Below are positions 7,146 through 14,792 of a stretch of DNA of 64,000 nucleotides, piece by piece. Below the pieces are notes generated by a model that was given only the letters and a program-made list of their open reading frames with translations, had not been told where the DNA came from and searched no databases. Source of the DNA: Bacteroidales bacterium M7 (GTDB taxonomy: Bacteria > Bacteroidota > Bacteroidia > Bacteroidales > Muribaculaceae); assembly GCA_001689515.1 (NCBI GenBank), contig LUJR01000035.1, positions 1-64,000 on the forward strand, read 5' to 3'. The position numbers and the translations under genes are program-made. Position 1 is the stretch's first letter; every line of letters begins with the position of its first letter.

Positions 7146-8216
7146 ATGGCATCTGCACGGTCATATATCAGTATTATCCGCGCTTTCCATAAGCTCAGGC
7201 AAACGATGCGTATCTCAAGCTACGCAGCCGATTTGTACTTTATGCTTGTGGAAGAGTGCAACATTGGCCGTTGGGAGAATCCGTTTTATGTCGAAACTCG
7301 CCACATAGAGCATATATTAGGCGTTTCACGTCCGACAATATGTAAGGCCCGAAAGGAATTGGAAGCCCTCGGATTGATACAATATGAGGAGGGTAAAAAT
7401 GGTAATGCCGCCTCAAAATACACCCTTTCCAGTGTAAACGTGGTTAACACTGAGTGTAAACGAGATTTACACTGCAAACCCACCAAAAAGAGCGGTAGTG
7501 TAAACGTGGTTAACAGCAGTGTAAACGAGGTTAACACTGACACCTTATTATATAATATAGACATTAAGACTACTTCTACTGACGTAGAAGTGCCGACCGC
7601 TGACGCGGACGGCGTTGTTAAAAAGGCAAGAAAAAAGGTTGTCAAAAAGAAGGAGGTAGAGCCTGAAATACCCAAGCCAGAGAAGCCTAAGAAAAAATCC
7701 ACTCCCAAGAAAAAAGATCCGCCCAAAATTGTAACGAGGGCAAGAGAAATTTTTGAAGCATATTATGAGCAGGAATATGAGAGTGCATACTATTGGGAAG
7801 CCAAAGATGCCGTGGCCATGAAAAAGCTTCTTCAAAAAATCTCTTACAGTCGTGAGCATAGGACGGTGCCGCTCCCAATAGATGATGATTCTGTCCTCGA
7901 TGCCTTAACAAAATTTCTATCAAGCATAGAGAAAGCGTGGTTGAGAGACAATTTCTCGGTGACAAACATCAGCAGTCAATACAACAATATAGTTTCAGAA
8001 ATTAGAAACCGTTCAAAATCTCTTACTCCAAATGTCAGATATAATAAGACGGCGCAAGCCGGGCGAGCCAGTGTCGGAGCCGACCTCTCTGACAGCGATC
8101 GTCAAAGGAATACTATCCTCGCAGATATCGCAGAGGCAGACCGCAGATTCCTTGCGCGTCGCCAATCCGTTAGTGACGTACCTTACACAGAACTTCCTGC
8201 CGTCGCAGATGAGTGA
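7146..8216 (+). CDS. replication initiator with winged-helix domain and internal iterons
   Basis: 356 aa. Residues about 1-95 form a winged-helix-like N-terminal domain (HILGVSRPTICKARKELEAL near 58-78) of the phage replisome organiser kind. A low-complexity linker repeats SVNVVN/SVNEVN (about 96-135) and is encoded by DNA iterons. A Lys/Pro-rich tract (about 155-190) and a helical C-terminal domain follow that could contact helicase or loader. The layout recalls lambda O: DNA-binding N-terminus, iterons inside the gene, protein-contacting C-terminus. Its 3' end overlaps the next gene. Confidence 0.7.
   Translation: MASARSYISIIRAFHKLRQTMRISSYAADLYFMLVEECNIGRWENPFYVETRHIEHILGVSRPTICKARKELEALGLIQYEEGKNGNAASKYTLSSVNVVNTECKRDLHCKPTKKSGSVNVVNSSVNEVNTDTLLYNIDIKTTSTDVEVPTADADGVVKKARKKVVKKKEVEPEIPKPEKPKKKSTPKKKDPPKIVTRAREIFEAYYEQEYESAYYWEAKDAVAMKKLLQKISYSREHRTVPLPIDDDSVLDALTKFLSSIEKAWLRDNFSVTNISSQYNNIVSEIRNRSKSLTPNVRYNKTAQAGRASVGADLSDSDRQRNTILADIAEADRRFLARRQSVSDVPYTELPAVADE
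7431..7566 (+). repeat. iterons and AT-rich segment, candidate replication origin
   Basis: Four 21-bp repeats of consensus AGTGTAAACGNGGTTAACAC start at 7431, 7453, 7497 and 7518, so spacings are 22, 44 and 21 bp, about two helical turns or a multiple. Each is an imperfect dyad (AGTGT...ACACT). Directly after the last copy comes an AT-only stretch around 7545-7560, which would suit strand opening. Location within the initiator gene matches the lambdoid origin plan. Confidence 0.6.
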
Positions 8217-8811
8217 GGCATATTCGCCCCAATTACAATCAGCAGTAATGTCGGCATTTCCTACAATTCTGCAAGCCCACGAAGCGACTAAAATACCGGC
8301 CATTGTTCATGTTGCGCAAGCCTATGATGAAGATGTGGCCGTGAAGTGGGTGCAACAGCAGTTATTGGCCGTAAATGAATTTGCAGGTGCCAAGGCAAAA
8401 TTGACAGATTTTCAATTAGACGAACTCGCAATACAGATACGCCTTGAGTATGGATATTTGAATCTCTTTGAGTTTATTTTATTCTGCGCCCGATTACGTT
8501 CCGGCAAGTACGAAGATTTCTATGGTTCGATTGACCCAATGAGAATACTGAAATCACTTGATGCTTTCTGTGATGACAGACGCAGAGAAATAAATCGTGC
8601 CTATGAGGAAAAAGAGAGAATAGCCCGTGAGCGAGAATATGAGGAAAGCAAGAAGAACAGTATCTCATTTGAGGATTGGTATTTGAGCAAATCCGAGGAA
8701 GAACGTGCTAAGACTCGTGAAGTTCCCTATTTCGCAAAGATGGCTAAGGAAATCGAGGAACGAGAAAGACTTAAGAGCGGGGAAAATAACCCCAATGATA
8801 ATAATGGCTAA
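8209..8811 (+). CDS. DUF6633-like replication partner
   Basis: 200 aa from the ATG at 8209, which overlaps the initiator's stop (ATGAGTGA). An upstream in-frame ATG at 8032 would add 59 residues entirely inside the initiator gene. The central pattern (YGYLNLFEFILFCARLRSGK then YEDFYGSIDP) matches, from memory, DUF6633 proteins found next to Bacteroidales phage initiators. The C-terminus is a long charged coiled coil (RRREINRAYEEKERIARE...). The position suggests a helicase-loader or initiator accessory role; this is inference. Confidence 0.65.
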   Translation: MSEAYSPQLQSAVMSAFPTILQAHEATKIPAIVHVAQAYDEDVAVKWVQQQLLAVNEFAGAKAKLTDFQLDELAIQIRLEYGYLNLFEFILFCARLRSGKYEDFYGSIDPMRILKSLDAFCDDRRREINRAYEEKERIAREREYEESKKNSISFEDWYLSKSEEERAKTREVPYFAKMAKEIEERERLKSGENNPNDNNG

Positions 8812-8816
8812 AAATC

Positions 8817-8894
8817 TTGCGAATATGATTAAAATAATCGCTCTATAATTTGCAGATATGATTATTTTTGATTACTTTTGTATATGCAAATAAG
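8817..8894 (+). promoter_or_regulatory. promoter cassette with two operators and leader box
   Basis: Operators TTGCGAATATGATTA (8817-8831) and TTGCAGATATGATTA (8850-8864) lie 33 bp apart. The second contains the -33 TTTG (8849-8852), 20 bp before TACTTTTG (8873-8880); the leader box TGCAAATAAG follows at 8885-8894. The segment 8856-8924 is identical over 69 nt to 49387-49455. Confidence 0.75.
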
Positions 8895-8918
8895 ATGTTT
8901 AATCAAAAACGAAACAAG

Positions 8919-9218
8919 ATGAAAATAGACAAATCAGCCCTCTTCAAAGTAGCCAATGCCATCTACACCGGCAAAAAGGCAACTTCATTCAGTGAAGCAC
9001 TGAAAATGGCGTGGAAAGCAGCAAAACTCCAAGTTGCCCTCGCCAGTGGAGAAGTCAAATTTTGCTATCGCAAGTGCAATGGAGAAATCCGCGAGGCTGT
9101 GGGTACGCTCAAGAACATGGTCATTGACAAACTAATAGCGTTCAATGGTGCAGCGATGTATTACTTCGACATCGAGAAGAAAGGCTTCCGTTCATTCTCC
9201 GTAGCAAATCTCATCTGA
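8919..9218 (+). CDS. SH3 beta-barrel (DUF2693-like) small protein
   Basis: 99 aa from the ATG at 8919; the in-frame upstream codons are promoter and leader sequence. The strand pattern VKFCYRKCNGEIREAVGTL (about 49-67) is typical of the DUF2693/SH3 beta-barrel small proteins widespread in Bacteroidales mobile elements, whose function is unknown. The N-terminus is a basic amphipathic helix. It is the first gene of the operon that carries the PRTRC cassette. Confidence 0.7.
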   Translation: MKIDKSALFKVANAIYTGKKATSFSEALKMAWKAAKLQVALASGEVKFCYRKCNGEIREAVGTLKNMVIDKLIAFNGAAMYYFDIEKKGFRSFSVANLI

Positions 9219-9225
9219 CAGCGTT

Positions 9226-9501
9226 ATGACTGTATTAGAGAAACAAACGATGGAAGCCGCAGGGGCATACTTCCGGGCAAATACCAGAACCAATGTGGAT
9301 TGGGATCAGCGCCGTTACGAAATAGCCAAAGATTGTATCGTCGCACTTATGCCAACAGTGGTCGAACAATTCAAAATGGCTTCGTCATCTACTAAAGTTG
9401 GCGAAGCAGAAAAGACCTGTCAACAAATATGCATAAGTGCAGTTAATATGGCTGTAGATTTTGCTGATTCTCTTGTAGAGAAGCTCAAAGACTCAAAATA
9501 A
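9226..9501 (+). CDS. hypothetical helical protein
   Basis: 91 aa, mostly helical, with an aromatic/charged N-terminal part (FRANTRTNVDWDQRRYEIAK) and a C-terminal helix ending LVEKLKDSK. It lies 7 bp after the DUF2693-like gene and 17 bp before PRTRC protein E, so it belongs to the same transcript. I do not recognise the family. Confidence 0.6.
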   Translation: MTVLEKQTMEAAGAYFRANTRTNVDWDQRRYEIAKDCIVALMPTVVEQFKMASSSTKVGEAEKTCQQICISAVNMAVDFADSLVEKLKDSK

Positions 9502-9518
9502 ACTAAATTTCTTAACCA

Positions 9519-10142
9519 ATGAATTTATTCACAACTCTTTCCGATGTTCTCGGAAACGGTTGCACTGCAACCATCACAATCGCGCAGAAGGACGGCATTA
9601 TGACCGTCGGAGTTCTCCCCGGTAACGATCTTGTAAAAGACGCCGCCAAGAACAGCATAGTCCCCCTCAATATCTCCGGCACTCCGGAAGAACTCGATGA
9701 GGGTTTTGTCTCGGCCATCGCAGAGCCAATCAAAAAGACAACGGGCCTCCTGGTGGATATGGCCGCATATGAGAGAGCCGCAGAAGAAGCCAAGGCCAAG
9801 TCCAAAATGGAAGAAGAACGCAAGGCGGCCGAAAAGACTCGCAAGGAGCAGTACAACGGCTATGTTGCACTCGCTGAAACCAACCTCAAAGAGCAGAAAT
9901 ATCGCGACGCTCTCAAATGCGTAGAGTCAGCCCGCAAAGTAGCAACCGATGCTGAATGGCCCGTGCTAGACGCCCTTGAGCGTAAAATCAACGAGACTTC
10001 AGGTGCCGGCGCACTCTTTGGCCCAGCCGATGATAAGTCTGACGGCAAGAACGTGACACTTACTCAGGCAAAGGGTAAGAAACAAGCCGCACCCGTGAAT
10101 GAAGATGCCGAAGACAACGACGATAACGACGGGGAGGAATAA
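9519..10142 (+). CDS. PRTRC system protein E
   Basis: 207 aa. The N-terminal domain (about 1-65) shows the protein E pattern: hydrophobic strands ending in a segment on PLNISGTPEELDEGFVSAI. A Lys/Glu/Ala-rich helix (about 85-110), a short TPR-like helical pair (about 110-165) and a very acidic tail (DEDNDDNDGEE type) follow. PRTRC stands for ParB-Related, ThiF-Related Cassette, known from plasmids and integrative elements; the role of E is unknown. It starts the cassette, three bases before the ubiquitin-like protein C gene. Confidence 0.8.
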   Translation: MNLFTTLSDVLGNGCTATITIAQKDGIMTVGVLPGNDLVKDAAKNSIVPLNISGTPEELDEGFVSAIAEPIKKTTGLLVDMAAYERAAEEAKAKSKMEEERKAAEKTRKEQYNGYVALAETNLKEQKYRDALKCVESARKVATDAEWPVLDALERKINETSGAGALFGPADDKSDGKNVTLTQAKGKKQAAPVNEDAEDNDDNDGEE

Positions 10143-10145
10143 GCC

Positions 10146-10355
10146 ATGGCACTGAATACAACTAAATACCCGCGAGTGTTCAAGCACAAGAATCAGACAC
10201 TCACAGACCCGAATCCCCAACTCTCCCCGGAAGAAGTTATGGCCTACTACTCCAACCAGTATCCTGAACTCACAACCTCAAACGTGTTCGGTCCCAAGAT
10301 TGAGAACGACAAGGCCGTGTATGAGTTCAAAACCACTGTAGGTACCAAGGGATGA
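10146..10355 (+). CDS. PRTRC system protein C, ubiquitin-like
   Basis: 69 aa. The pattern RVFKHKNQTLTDPNPQLSPEE, then a helix ending NQYPELTTSNVFGP and a last strand ending in TVGTKG, is that of PRTRC protein C, a family classed as prokaryotic ubiquitin-like (Prok_Ub). The chain stops at Gly69, so the C-terminal glycine is already exposed and would not need trimming by a JAB peptidase, fitting a conjugatable modifier. Genes for an E2-like and an E1-like protein follow. It overlaps the next small frame by four bases. Confidence 0.85.
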   Translation: MALNTTKYPRVFKHKNQTLTDPNPQLSPEEVMAYYSNQYPELTTSNVFGPKIENDKAVYEFKTTVGTKG

Positions 10356-10507
10356 GCGCATCGCCCATAAAAAGTAAAGAAGAATGGCAACTACTCACAA
10401 AAATCGGAAAAATTCTCCTCAACGAACGCGAACGGCTAAAGTCAAGGCGCATCCAAGAGAGAGAAGATGTTTTGCTCCCCAAGAAAGCAACCAATACGCC
10501 TTTTTGA
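10352..10507 (+). CDS. possible 51-aa protein inside the PRTRC cassette
   Basis: A frame of 51 codons starts with ATGA overlapping protein C's stop. It reads as a natural amphipathic, charged peptide (MSASPIKSKEEWQLLTKIGK...), whereas the same DNA in the frame of the next gene gives a basic, low-complexity N-terminus. Its TGA (10505-10507) overlaps a TTG at 10504 that could start the next protein. The coupling pattern on both sides supports it. No family recognised. Confidence 0.4.
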   Translation: MSASPIKSKEEWQLLTKIGKILLNERERLKSRRIQEREDVLLPKKATNTPF

Positions 10508-11547
10508 GTGAATGTCTAAATGCCATACCTGTCGTTGATCTGCCCGAGAGTAATGCTGCTTTCGGGCAGTCAACTAATGGGAATCAAATAATTTGGCATC
10601 TTCCTGAAGATATTGAGATTGACGCACGGGAGAATATCCAGTATTTGCAGAAAGGTGTTCAAAAATATTGCTTGGTGCATGAGCGTTCATTTGCCTATGA
10701 GCCAAGTGGAAACCCCAAGCATGATTTATGTAAACTCTTCGAGTTGTTGCAAAATTGTAAACCTGACAATCGCGAAATATCCATTGACTATGATCATAAC
10801 TCGAATAGGCTCGTTTTCGTAGAATATGAACTGTGCTCATTTGAATATTATACCCTATTCTTTCTTCCTGTAAGATTTTATCAAAAGTTGCCAGACAGAC
10901 TAAAGCCACTTGTGTCCGATTGTCTTGGCTATCTAATCTGCGTATGTGGACTTAATGCACCATCTGAGCATATGGATATATCCATTGCTCTTGGCGATTG
11001 GGGTGTTGAAATGATAGATGACATATTGGCAAGTGAAGGTGATGATGAGTACGCTACGATTTATCGCGAAACGATGGAGTCCTATAATGAGGGCGCAATA
11101 TATGAACTCATAAAGGAAGTTAGTGGATGTCCTACCGATATTCCTAAGATGAGGAAAGAATTGGATGCAGCCTTAACCGAGTACAATATCGATAGCTCCA
11201 TATGGCAAGTATTGAAAGAAATTAAGAATGGCATCGAACTCCACCAGACAGACAATATCGGTAACTACCTAAGAACGCCAGATTCTTGCACGCTTGAAGA
11301 TTATGCCAACAATGACAACATTATTGACTTTGAAAGACTCTTCGCTGTAGTTTATGACATCTTTGATCCCATCGCAGAACGAGCTGAAGAATCCTTGAAT
11401 AGCGATGGCGGCTCTCTTGAAATCCAAGGATTATATGATAGTCAAATTATTGATGAGCAAGTGAAAAAAGAACTACAAACAGCCAAATTCACAGTTCGTT
11501 GGTGTGAATGGTTTAACAATCTCAGAACTGCGATAGATAAAATATGA
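10384..11547 (+). CDS. PRTRC cassette protein, probably protein F
   Basis: 387 aa if it starts at ATG 10384, but about 347 aa if it starts at TTG 10504 in the overlap with the 10352-10507 frame; the extra 40 residues are basic and unlike the rest. The body is acidic and helical, with a hydrophobic patch (LFFLPVRFYQKLPDRLKPL then GYLICVCGL) near 150-185. In PRTRC cassettes protein F usually lies between C and B, and this gene sits there; that synteny is the main reason for the call. No catalytic motif is visible. Confidence 0.5.
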   Translation: MATTHKNRKNSPQRTRTAKVKAHPRERRCFAPQESNQYAFLSECLNAIPVVDLPESNAAFGQSTNGNQIIWHLPEDIEIDARENIQYLQKGVQKYCLVHERSFAYEPSGNPKHDLCKLFELLQNCKPDNREISIDYDHNSNRLVFVEYELCSFEYYTLFFLPVRFYQKLPDRLKPLVSDCLGYLICVCGLNAPSEHMDISIALGDWGVEMIDDILASEGDDEYATIYRETMESYNEGAIYELIKEVSGCPTDIPKMRKELDAALTEYNIDSSIWQVLKEIKNGIELHQTDNIGNYLRTPDSCTLEDYANNDNIIDFERLFAVVYDIFDPIAERAEESLNSDGGSLEIQGLYDSQIIDEQVKKELQTAKFTVRWCEWFNNLRTAIDKI

Positions 11548-12239
11548 ACGGATTATCTGAAAAATTATCAAGCTCCTATATCCCTGAAATGGCGATTATA
11601 GTGTATCGATGCGATACAGACCGAAGTGTCTATCTTGAGCAGCGAGGAATAGAAAATGGAAAGATGGGAGCAGGAAGCCCCTTGTCTAAATCCTGTATCA
11701 CTAATATCATTAGTGCTCTTGCAGAAGACAACGATGAGATCGAAAAGGGATTTCATGGAGTTATCCCCAAGACATTACTCTATGCTGATACGACCACGGG
11801 CAAGACAAAGATGGTCTGGTACAACCCACCTCAGAAGCGACATCTGTTCTTTGTGGAAAGCCTTGGTATTCCTGAAGGGGATATGCTCATGCCGGGCCTC
11901 GTATATATTGCAGATGGAAATGTACTATCAGTATTTGCTTTCAAAGGCAAGCATCCGACCAATCGTCTGTACCACGCACCATTCTTCAATGTTTACGGTG
12001 ACGGTAAAGTTTGCCTCGGTTCTGCAAGAGCGAAGAAGCCATCAAGACTGACATACATTGAAGCCATAGAATATTGGGAAAATCTATTTTGGAATTCAGA
12101 GTTCTCACATCTCATTGGCAGCACTCCTATTGATGGAAACCTTGCTGTCATCACGAAGCATTGCATCAAAACCGGGGAACCCTTTCCAACGAATAAATTA
12201 AACCCGCACAAAACGACTCTCCAACAAATACTAAAATGA
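11544..12239 (+). CDS. PRTRC system protein B, E2-like
   Basis: 231 aa. The family is grouped with prokaryotic E2-like (Prok-E2_D) proteins. A segment YHAPFFNVYGDGKVCLGSA (143-161) closely mirrors the active-site layout of ubiquitin-conjugating enzymes (HPN...G.ICL), putting the candidate catalytic cysteine at Cys157 and the preceding histidine at His144. Strands before it (about 89-135) would form the UBC-fold sheet. It overlaps both neighbours by four bases (upstream gene and E1-like ThiF gene), implying made-together components. Confidence 0.8.
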   Translation: MNGLSEKLSSSYIPEMAIIVYRCDTDRSVYLEQRGIENGKMGAGSPLSKSCITNIISALAEDNDEIEKGFHGVIPKTLLYADTTTGKTKMVWYNPPQKRHLFFVESLGIPEGDMLMPGLVYIADGNVLSVFAFKGKHPTNRLYHAPFFNVYGDGKVCLGSARAKKPSRLTYIEAIEYWENLFWNSEFSHLIGSTPIDGNLAVITKHCIKTGEPFPTNKLNPHKTTLQQILK

Positions 12240-12994
12240 AAACGCATTTTACCCACGAATATATCTTAAACCCCAGCCATAGGGTTACAGTAAACTTAGT
12301 CGGAGCCGGAGGTACGGGTAGTCAGGTTCTTAGTGCACTTGCCCGAATGGACTACGCACTATACAAGCTCGGCCACCCTGGACTTTATGTACGGGTCTAT
12401 GACGATGATGTTGTTACTGATGCAAACATAGGCCGCCAACTATTCCGTGGCGCCGACATAGGGCAAAATAAAGCGAATGTTCTTGTTACAAGAATCAACA
12501 CTTTCTTTGGTGTTGATTGGGAGGCTGTGCAGGAGCGATATGGGGAAAAAAACAGTATAGCCAACATTACCATCACCTGCGTTGATAATGTTGCCTCGCG
12601 CATTACCATAGGCAAATGGCTTCGTAAACAAGCATCAGGAATCGATGATACCAAGGCTATTTATTGGCTCGATTTCGGAAATCAGCTTGACCGAGGGCAG
12701 GTAGTTTTAGGAACCATCGGGAAAGTGAAGCAGCCCAAAAGTCGCAAAACTAAAACTGAACCGGCATTGAAGTGTGTCGATGAAATGTTTGACCTCACTT
12801 CCGTAAAAGACGAAGATAGTGGCCCGAGTTGCTCATTGGCGGAGGCCTTGAGAAAGCAGGATTTATTCATCAACTCTTTCTTGGCACAGGTCGGCTGCGA
12901 TCTTCTCTGGAAACTTATCTACAATAGTTCCATTGACTACCAAGGGGCGTTTGTAAATCTTAACACTATGAATGTAAATCCTATCAAATTATGA
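12236..12994 (+). CDS. PRTRC system ThiF family protein, E1-like
   Basis: 252 aa. Nucleotide-binding loop VGAGGTGSQ (22-30), acidic strand VYDDDVVTDANIGRQLF (54-70) with the RQ that E1 enzymes use near ATP, a DIGQNKA segment (74-80), and a VDN motif (116-118) match the adenylating Rossmann fold. GPSCSLAEAL (196-205) carries Cys199, the likely thioester or structural cysteine of PRTRC ThiF proteins. It would activate the C-terminal glycine of protein C and pass it to protein B. Start and stop overlap both neighbours by four bases. Confidence 0.85.
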   Translation: MKTHFTHEYILNPSHRVTVNLVGAGGTGSQVLSALARMDYALYKLGHPGLYVRVYDDDVVTDANIGRQLFRGADIGQNKANVLVTRINTFFGVDWEAVQERYGEKNSIANITITCVDNVASRITIGKWLRKQASGIDDTKAIYWLDFGNQLDRGQVVLGTIGKVKQPKSRKTKTEPALKCVDEMFDLTSVKDEDSGPSCSLAEALRKQDLFINSFLAQVGCDLLWKLIYNSSIDYQGAFVNLNTMNVNPIKL

Positions 12995-13749
12995 TTCAAG
13001 ACCCTACAAAACCACTGATTGCGGTCTTTGAAAAGTACCGCACCAGATTAGAACCCTATACTCTATTTGAGAGGTTTATGGAGTATGTCATTGCCGGATT
13101 CGATGTAACTTTCTCAAAATTAGATAGGCCATTTACCTTAGATGAAAGCACGGCGTGTATGGAATTATTCAGCGCATGGGTAACGACAATGAACGAAGTG
13201 CTGAAAACCAAAGAGTGGTATGATATTCTCGGAGATGTATATATGAGTTACCTTTCAGGAACAATGAAAAAACAATGGACGGGACAATTCTTTACCCCTA
13301 AGCACATTTGTGATTTCATGGCTAAAATAACTGATCCTGGAGAGAATGGAGGTGAGTCAGTAATGGATTGTTGCTGTGGCAGCGGAAGAATGTTGTTGGC
13401 CTCTCATGTACTACATCCCGGAAACTATTGCTGTGCCCAAGACATGGATAGAATCTGCTGTTTAATGACTGTATGTAATTTCATAATACATGGAGTCCGA
13501 GGTGAGGTTGTCTGTGGCAACAGCCTCGATCCCACCGATTATCGCGAGGGATGGAAAATCAATGAAACCTTGAACATAATTGGTATCCCAAGTGCAAGGG
13601 CAATGAAGAAAGAGGAATCATTCTCATATCGCTCCGGTATGGCTATGATGAAGCAAATTGAGGTTGAATCTGCTGAGGTGAAGACTCCAGCCGCCGTCAT
13701 TCAACCCAAGAAACCCCAAGAACCAATTCAATATTCTTTATTTGATTGA
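12991..13749 (+). CDS. N6-methylase-fold protein lacking motif IV, clamp-binding tail
   Basis: 252 aa. The sequence GQFFTPKHICDFMAKI (about 96-111) and motif I VMDCCCGSGRMLLAS (about 123-137) are those of type I restriction-type N6-adenine methylases. After the next segment (CGNSLDPTDYREGWK) the expected NPP(F/Y) catalytic motif is absent; the chain continues INETLNIIGIPSARAM. It may bind SAM or DNA without methylating adenine. The C-terminus IQYSLFD resembles a beta-clamp-binding motif. The gene overlaps the E1-like gene by four bases. Confidence 0.7.
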   Translation: MIQDPTKPLIAVFEKYRTRLEPYTLFERFMEYVIAGFDVTFSKLDRPFTLDESTACMELFSAWVTTMNEVLKTKEWYDILGDVYMSYLSGTMKKQWTGQFFTPKHICDFMAKITDPGENGGESVMDCCCGSGRMLLASHVLHPGNYCCAQDMDRICCLMTVCNFIIHGVRGEVVCGNSLDPTDYREGWKINETLNIIGIPSARAMKKEESFSYRSGMAMMKQIEVESAEVKTPAAVIQPKKPQEPIQYSLFD

Positions 13750-14055
13750 ATGAAGCAGTTAATTGTAAATGTCGGGACGGATTACCCAATGACATCTCCC
13801 TCCCACCCATACAGCAGTGCCGTTGCAGCCAAGCGAATGATCGACCGTATCAATTCCACTCCTGATACCAAATTCGAGGTCAACGTAAATACAGTAGAGG
13901 CGGTTAAGATTCTGGAACTGTATGGCCGAAAATGTGGTCTGAAGTTGAAATACACCATCAATGGCAAAAGTGCCAAGTACAAAGATGTGATAACAGACCT
14001 ATCTCGTGGAGAAACCTATTACCAACAACTAAAGAAAGAACTTGAAGAAATATGA
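13750..14055 (+). CDS. hypothetical protein after the PRTRC cassette
   Basis: 101 aa with an alternating strand/helix pattern (MKQLIVNVGTDYPMT..., FEVNVNTVEAVKILELYGRK, LKYTINGKS) suggesting a small alpha/beta fold. It starts immediately after the methylase stop and overlaps the next gene by four bases, so it is translated as part of the cassette operon. Not recognised. Confidence 0.6.
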   Translation: MKQLIVNVGTDYPMTSPSHPYSSAVAAKRMIDRINSTPDTKFEVNVNTVEAVKILELYGRKCGLKLKYTINGKSAKYKDVITDLSRGETYYQQLKKELEEI

Positions 14056-14498
14056 GCAGATTTGGAGAAACAACTTTTCGGTACATAATGCGCAAATCCG
14101 GCCGTAAGCCCACATGTTGCCAATGTGCCAAGTGCCAATCGCAATGCCACACTCCTTGTCTTGGTACACCTGAAGACATTGTGAAGTTAATTGAAGCTGG
14201 TTACAAGGATCGTCTATCGCCTATCGAATGGGCTGTAGGAATGATAACCGGGGTATGTTCTAAGCCGGTGTATATGATACAAGCCAACGTAGAAAATGGC
14301 TACTGCACATTCTTTCACGAAGGCAAGTGTGAACTACACGACAAAGGACTTAAGCCGACCGAGGGCAAACTCTCCCATCACTCAATCAAAATCGACAATT
14401 TCAATCCCAAGAAATCGCTTTCGTGGCTAATAGCGAAAGAGTGGCTTGATGAAAATAGTGTATACATCGGCAAAATCATTAGATATATGCAGGAATGA
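14052..14498 (+). CDS. Cys-cluster (YkgJ-like) metal-binding protein
   Basis: 148 aa. Near the N-terminus cysteines follow as CCQCAKCQSQCHTPC (about 22-36) and more occur at GVCSK, GYCTF and GKCELHDKG, a spacing resembling YkgJ-type zinc or iron-sulfur binding proteins. The C-terminal third is helical (KSLSWLIAKEWLDEN). It ends the PRTRC-containing operon; the next unit has its own promoter. The role is unknown. Confidence 0.65.
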   Translation: MSRFGETTFRYIMRKSGRKPTCCQCAKCQSQCHTPCLGTPEDIVKLIEAGYKDRLSPIEWAVGMITGVCSKPVYMIQANVENGYCTFFHEGKCELHDKGLKPTEGKLSHHSIKIDNFNPKKSLSWLIAKEWLDENSVYIGKIIRYMQE

Positions 14499-14517
14499 TG
14501 ATTTTTTAAGTCGTAAT

Positions 14518-14564
14518 CTTGCGTATTTGATAAATTTTGCGTAATTTTGAGCATTGCAAATAAG
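14518..14564 (+). promoter_or_regulatory. promoter with one operator and leader box
   Basis: CTTG at 14518-14521, 20-bp spacer, TAATTTTG at 14542-14549. A diverged operator TTGCGTATTTGATAA (14519-14533) covers the -33 box; leader box TGCAAATAAG at 14555-14564. No second upstream operator is visible, so control may be looser here. Confidence 0.6.
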
Positions 14565-14591
14565 ATACATTTAATCAAAAATCAACTCACA

Positions 14592-14792
14592 ATGAACCCT
14601 TCATCAGAGGAAATTAAGGCTTGCGCCGAAAGACTCCACCAAGCACAGAAAGAGAATTATCCATGGTGTTTCATCGAAGATGACGTCGTGGAAAGATACG
14701 TTAAGCATAATTGGAATCGGCATGACTGTCTGACTGCGGATAGTCTGTATGATTATGCTTTATCCCAGGGTCTTTGCGAAGTTGAGGAATGA
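14592..14792 (+). CDS. hypothetical small acidic protein
   Basis: 66 aa from the ATG at 14592, the first start after the leader. Helical N-terminus (SSEEIKACAERLHQAQKENY) and an acidic tail. It overlaps the next gene by four bases. Not recognised. Confidence 0.6.
   Translation: MNPSSEEIKACAERLHQAQKENYPWCFIEDDVVERYVKHNWNRHDCLTADSLYDYALSQGLCEVEE

Noticed and set aside
8032..8208. Longer start for the DUF6633-like gene
   Set aside because: It would overlap the initiator by 185 bp; the start at 8209 overlaps the stop in the manner usual for this operon. It remains possible.
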